Assembly: GCA_964484205.1 (NCBI GenBank) | Contig: CAZAEZ010000015.1 | Span: 52,889 to 116,888 of the forward strand | Reading direction: 5' to 3' | DNA: 64,000 bases | Source: M3007 sp964484205 | GTDB lineage: Bacteria > Bacteroidota > Bacteroidia > Chitinophagales > Saprospiraceae | In this document: positions 63,965 to 64,000 of the stretch, piece after piece | How the letters are laid out: the number at the start of each line of letters is the position of its first letter | Numbering within the stretch: position 1 is the first letter of the stretch | Made by a program: the position numbers and the translations under genes | The notes under the pieces: generated by a model | What the model saw: only the letters and a program-made list of their open reading frames with translations | Told to the model about the DNA's origin: nothing | Databases searched by the model: none

Positions 63965-64000
63965 CCTGATTTCGTGTTACTTATCGATTGCGTAAACGAA

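Noticed and set aside
1..64000. tRNA, rRNA or riboswitch
   Set aside because: No cloverleaf, rRNA core sequence or known riboswitch consensus was seen by eye; a covariance search would be decisive.

Overview
The window looks like a chromosomal contig of a Bacteroidota bacterium, most likely of the Saprospiraceae/Lewinella-like part of the phylum. The pointers are proteins with type IX secretion (T9SS) C-terminal sorting domains, a CHU_C gliding-type C-terminus, a PorP/SprF-family protein, a GLPGLI-family protein, very large HYR and Ig-like repeat proteins, M56/BlaI regulation, and promoter-like TAnnTTTG boxes. No rRNA, tRNA, CRISPR array, phage or intact insertion sequence was recognised.

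Layout. 1-5.4 kb: the tail of an unknown gene, a FAD-dependent oxidoreductase, then an unknown lipoprotein and an 870-residue helical protein on the minus strand. 5.5-17.6 kb: a secreted M4 (thermolysin-type) metallopeptidase and a giant (about 2800 aa) Ig/PKD-repeat protein ending in a CHU_C domain, both minus; the giant gene carries a 100-N assembly gap. 17.9-20.5 kb: an isolated hisA, a beta-barrel-like outer membrane protein and a LytTR regulator. 20.8-35.3 kb: a 4836-residue HYR-repeat adhesin-like protein with a dockerin-like segment and a T9SS tail, closed by two tandem terminators. 35.5-41.2 kb: a DUF937 protein, an HD hydrolase, a class V aminotransferase, a sensor kinase, a GLPGLI protein and a small cysteine-rich secreted protein. 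41.3-51.3 kb: a GT-C/TPR membrane protein, a polysaccharide flippase, a BlaI-BlaR1-like pair, another multi-spanning membrane protein and a methyltransferase. 51.5-63.8 kb: another T9SS cargo protein, a serine beta-lactamase-fold lipoprotein, a GMC oxidoreductase with a four-cysteine cluster, three small secreted paralogues, and a tight plus-strand group (paralogue, caspase-like protease, PorP/SprF protein).

Themes. Much of the coding capacity makes envelope or secreted proteins, several clearly T9SS cargo. Both giants carry a foreign domain set inside a single repeat unit: a seven-repeat YVTN propeller in one and a lamin-tail-like domain in the other. The intergenic DNA is rich in palindromes. 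One family, with core TGACT-3/4 nt-AGTCA, occurs at seven loci; its arms vary but stay complementary. A separate MITE-like element has 17-bp inverted ends, an inner perfect palindrome and a 6-bp flanking duplication. The best candidate for an undescribed system is the 59.4-63.8 kb gene group joining a caspase-like protease to a PorP/SprF protein and a small secreted paralogue family.

Limits: functions come from reading motifs by eye, with no database search. Domain boundaries are approximate and promoter calls rest on consensus matching only.
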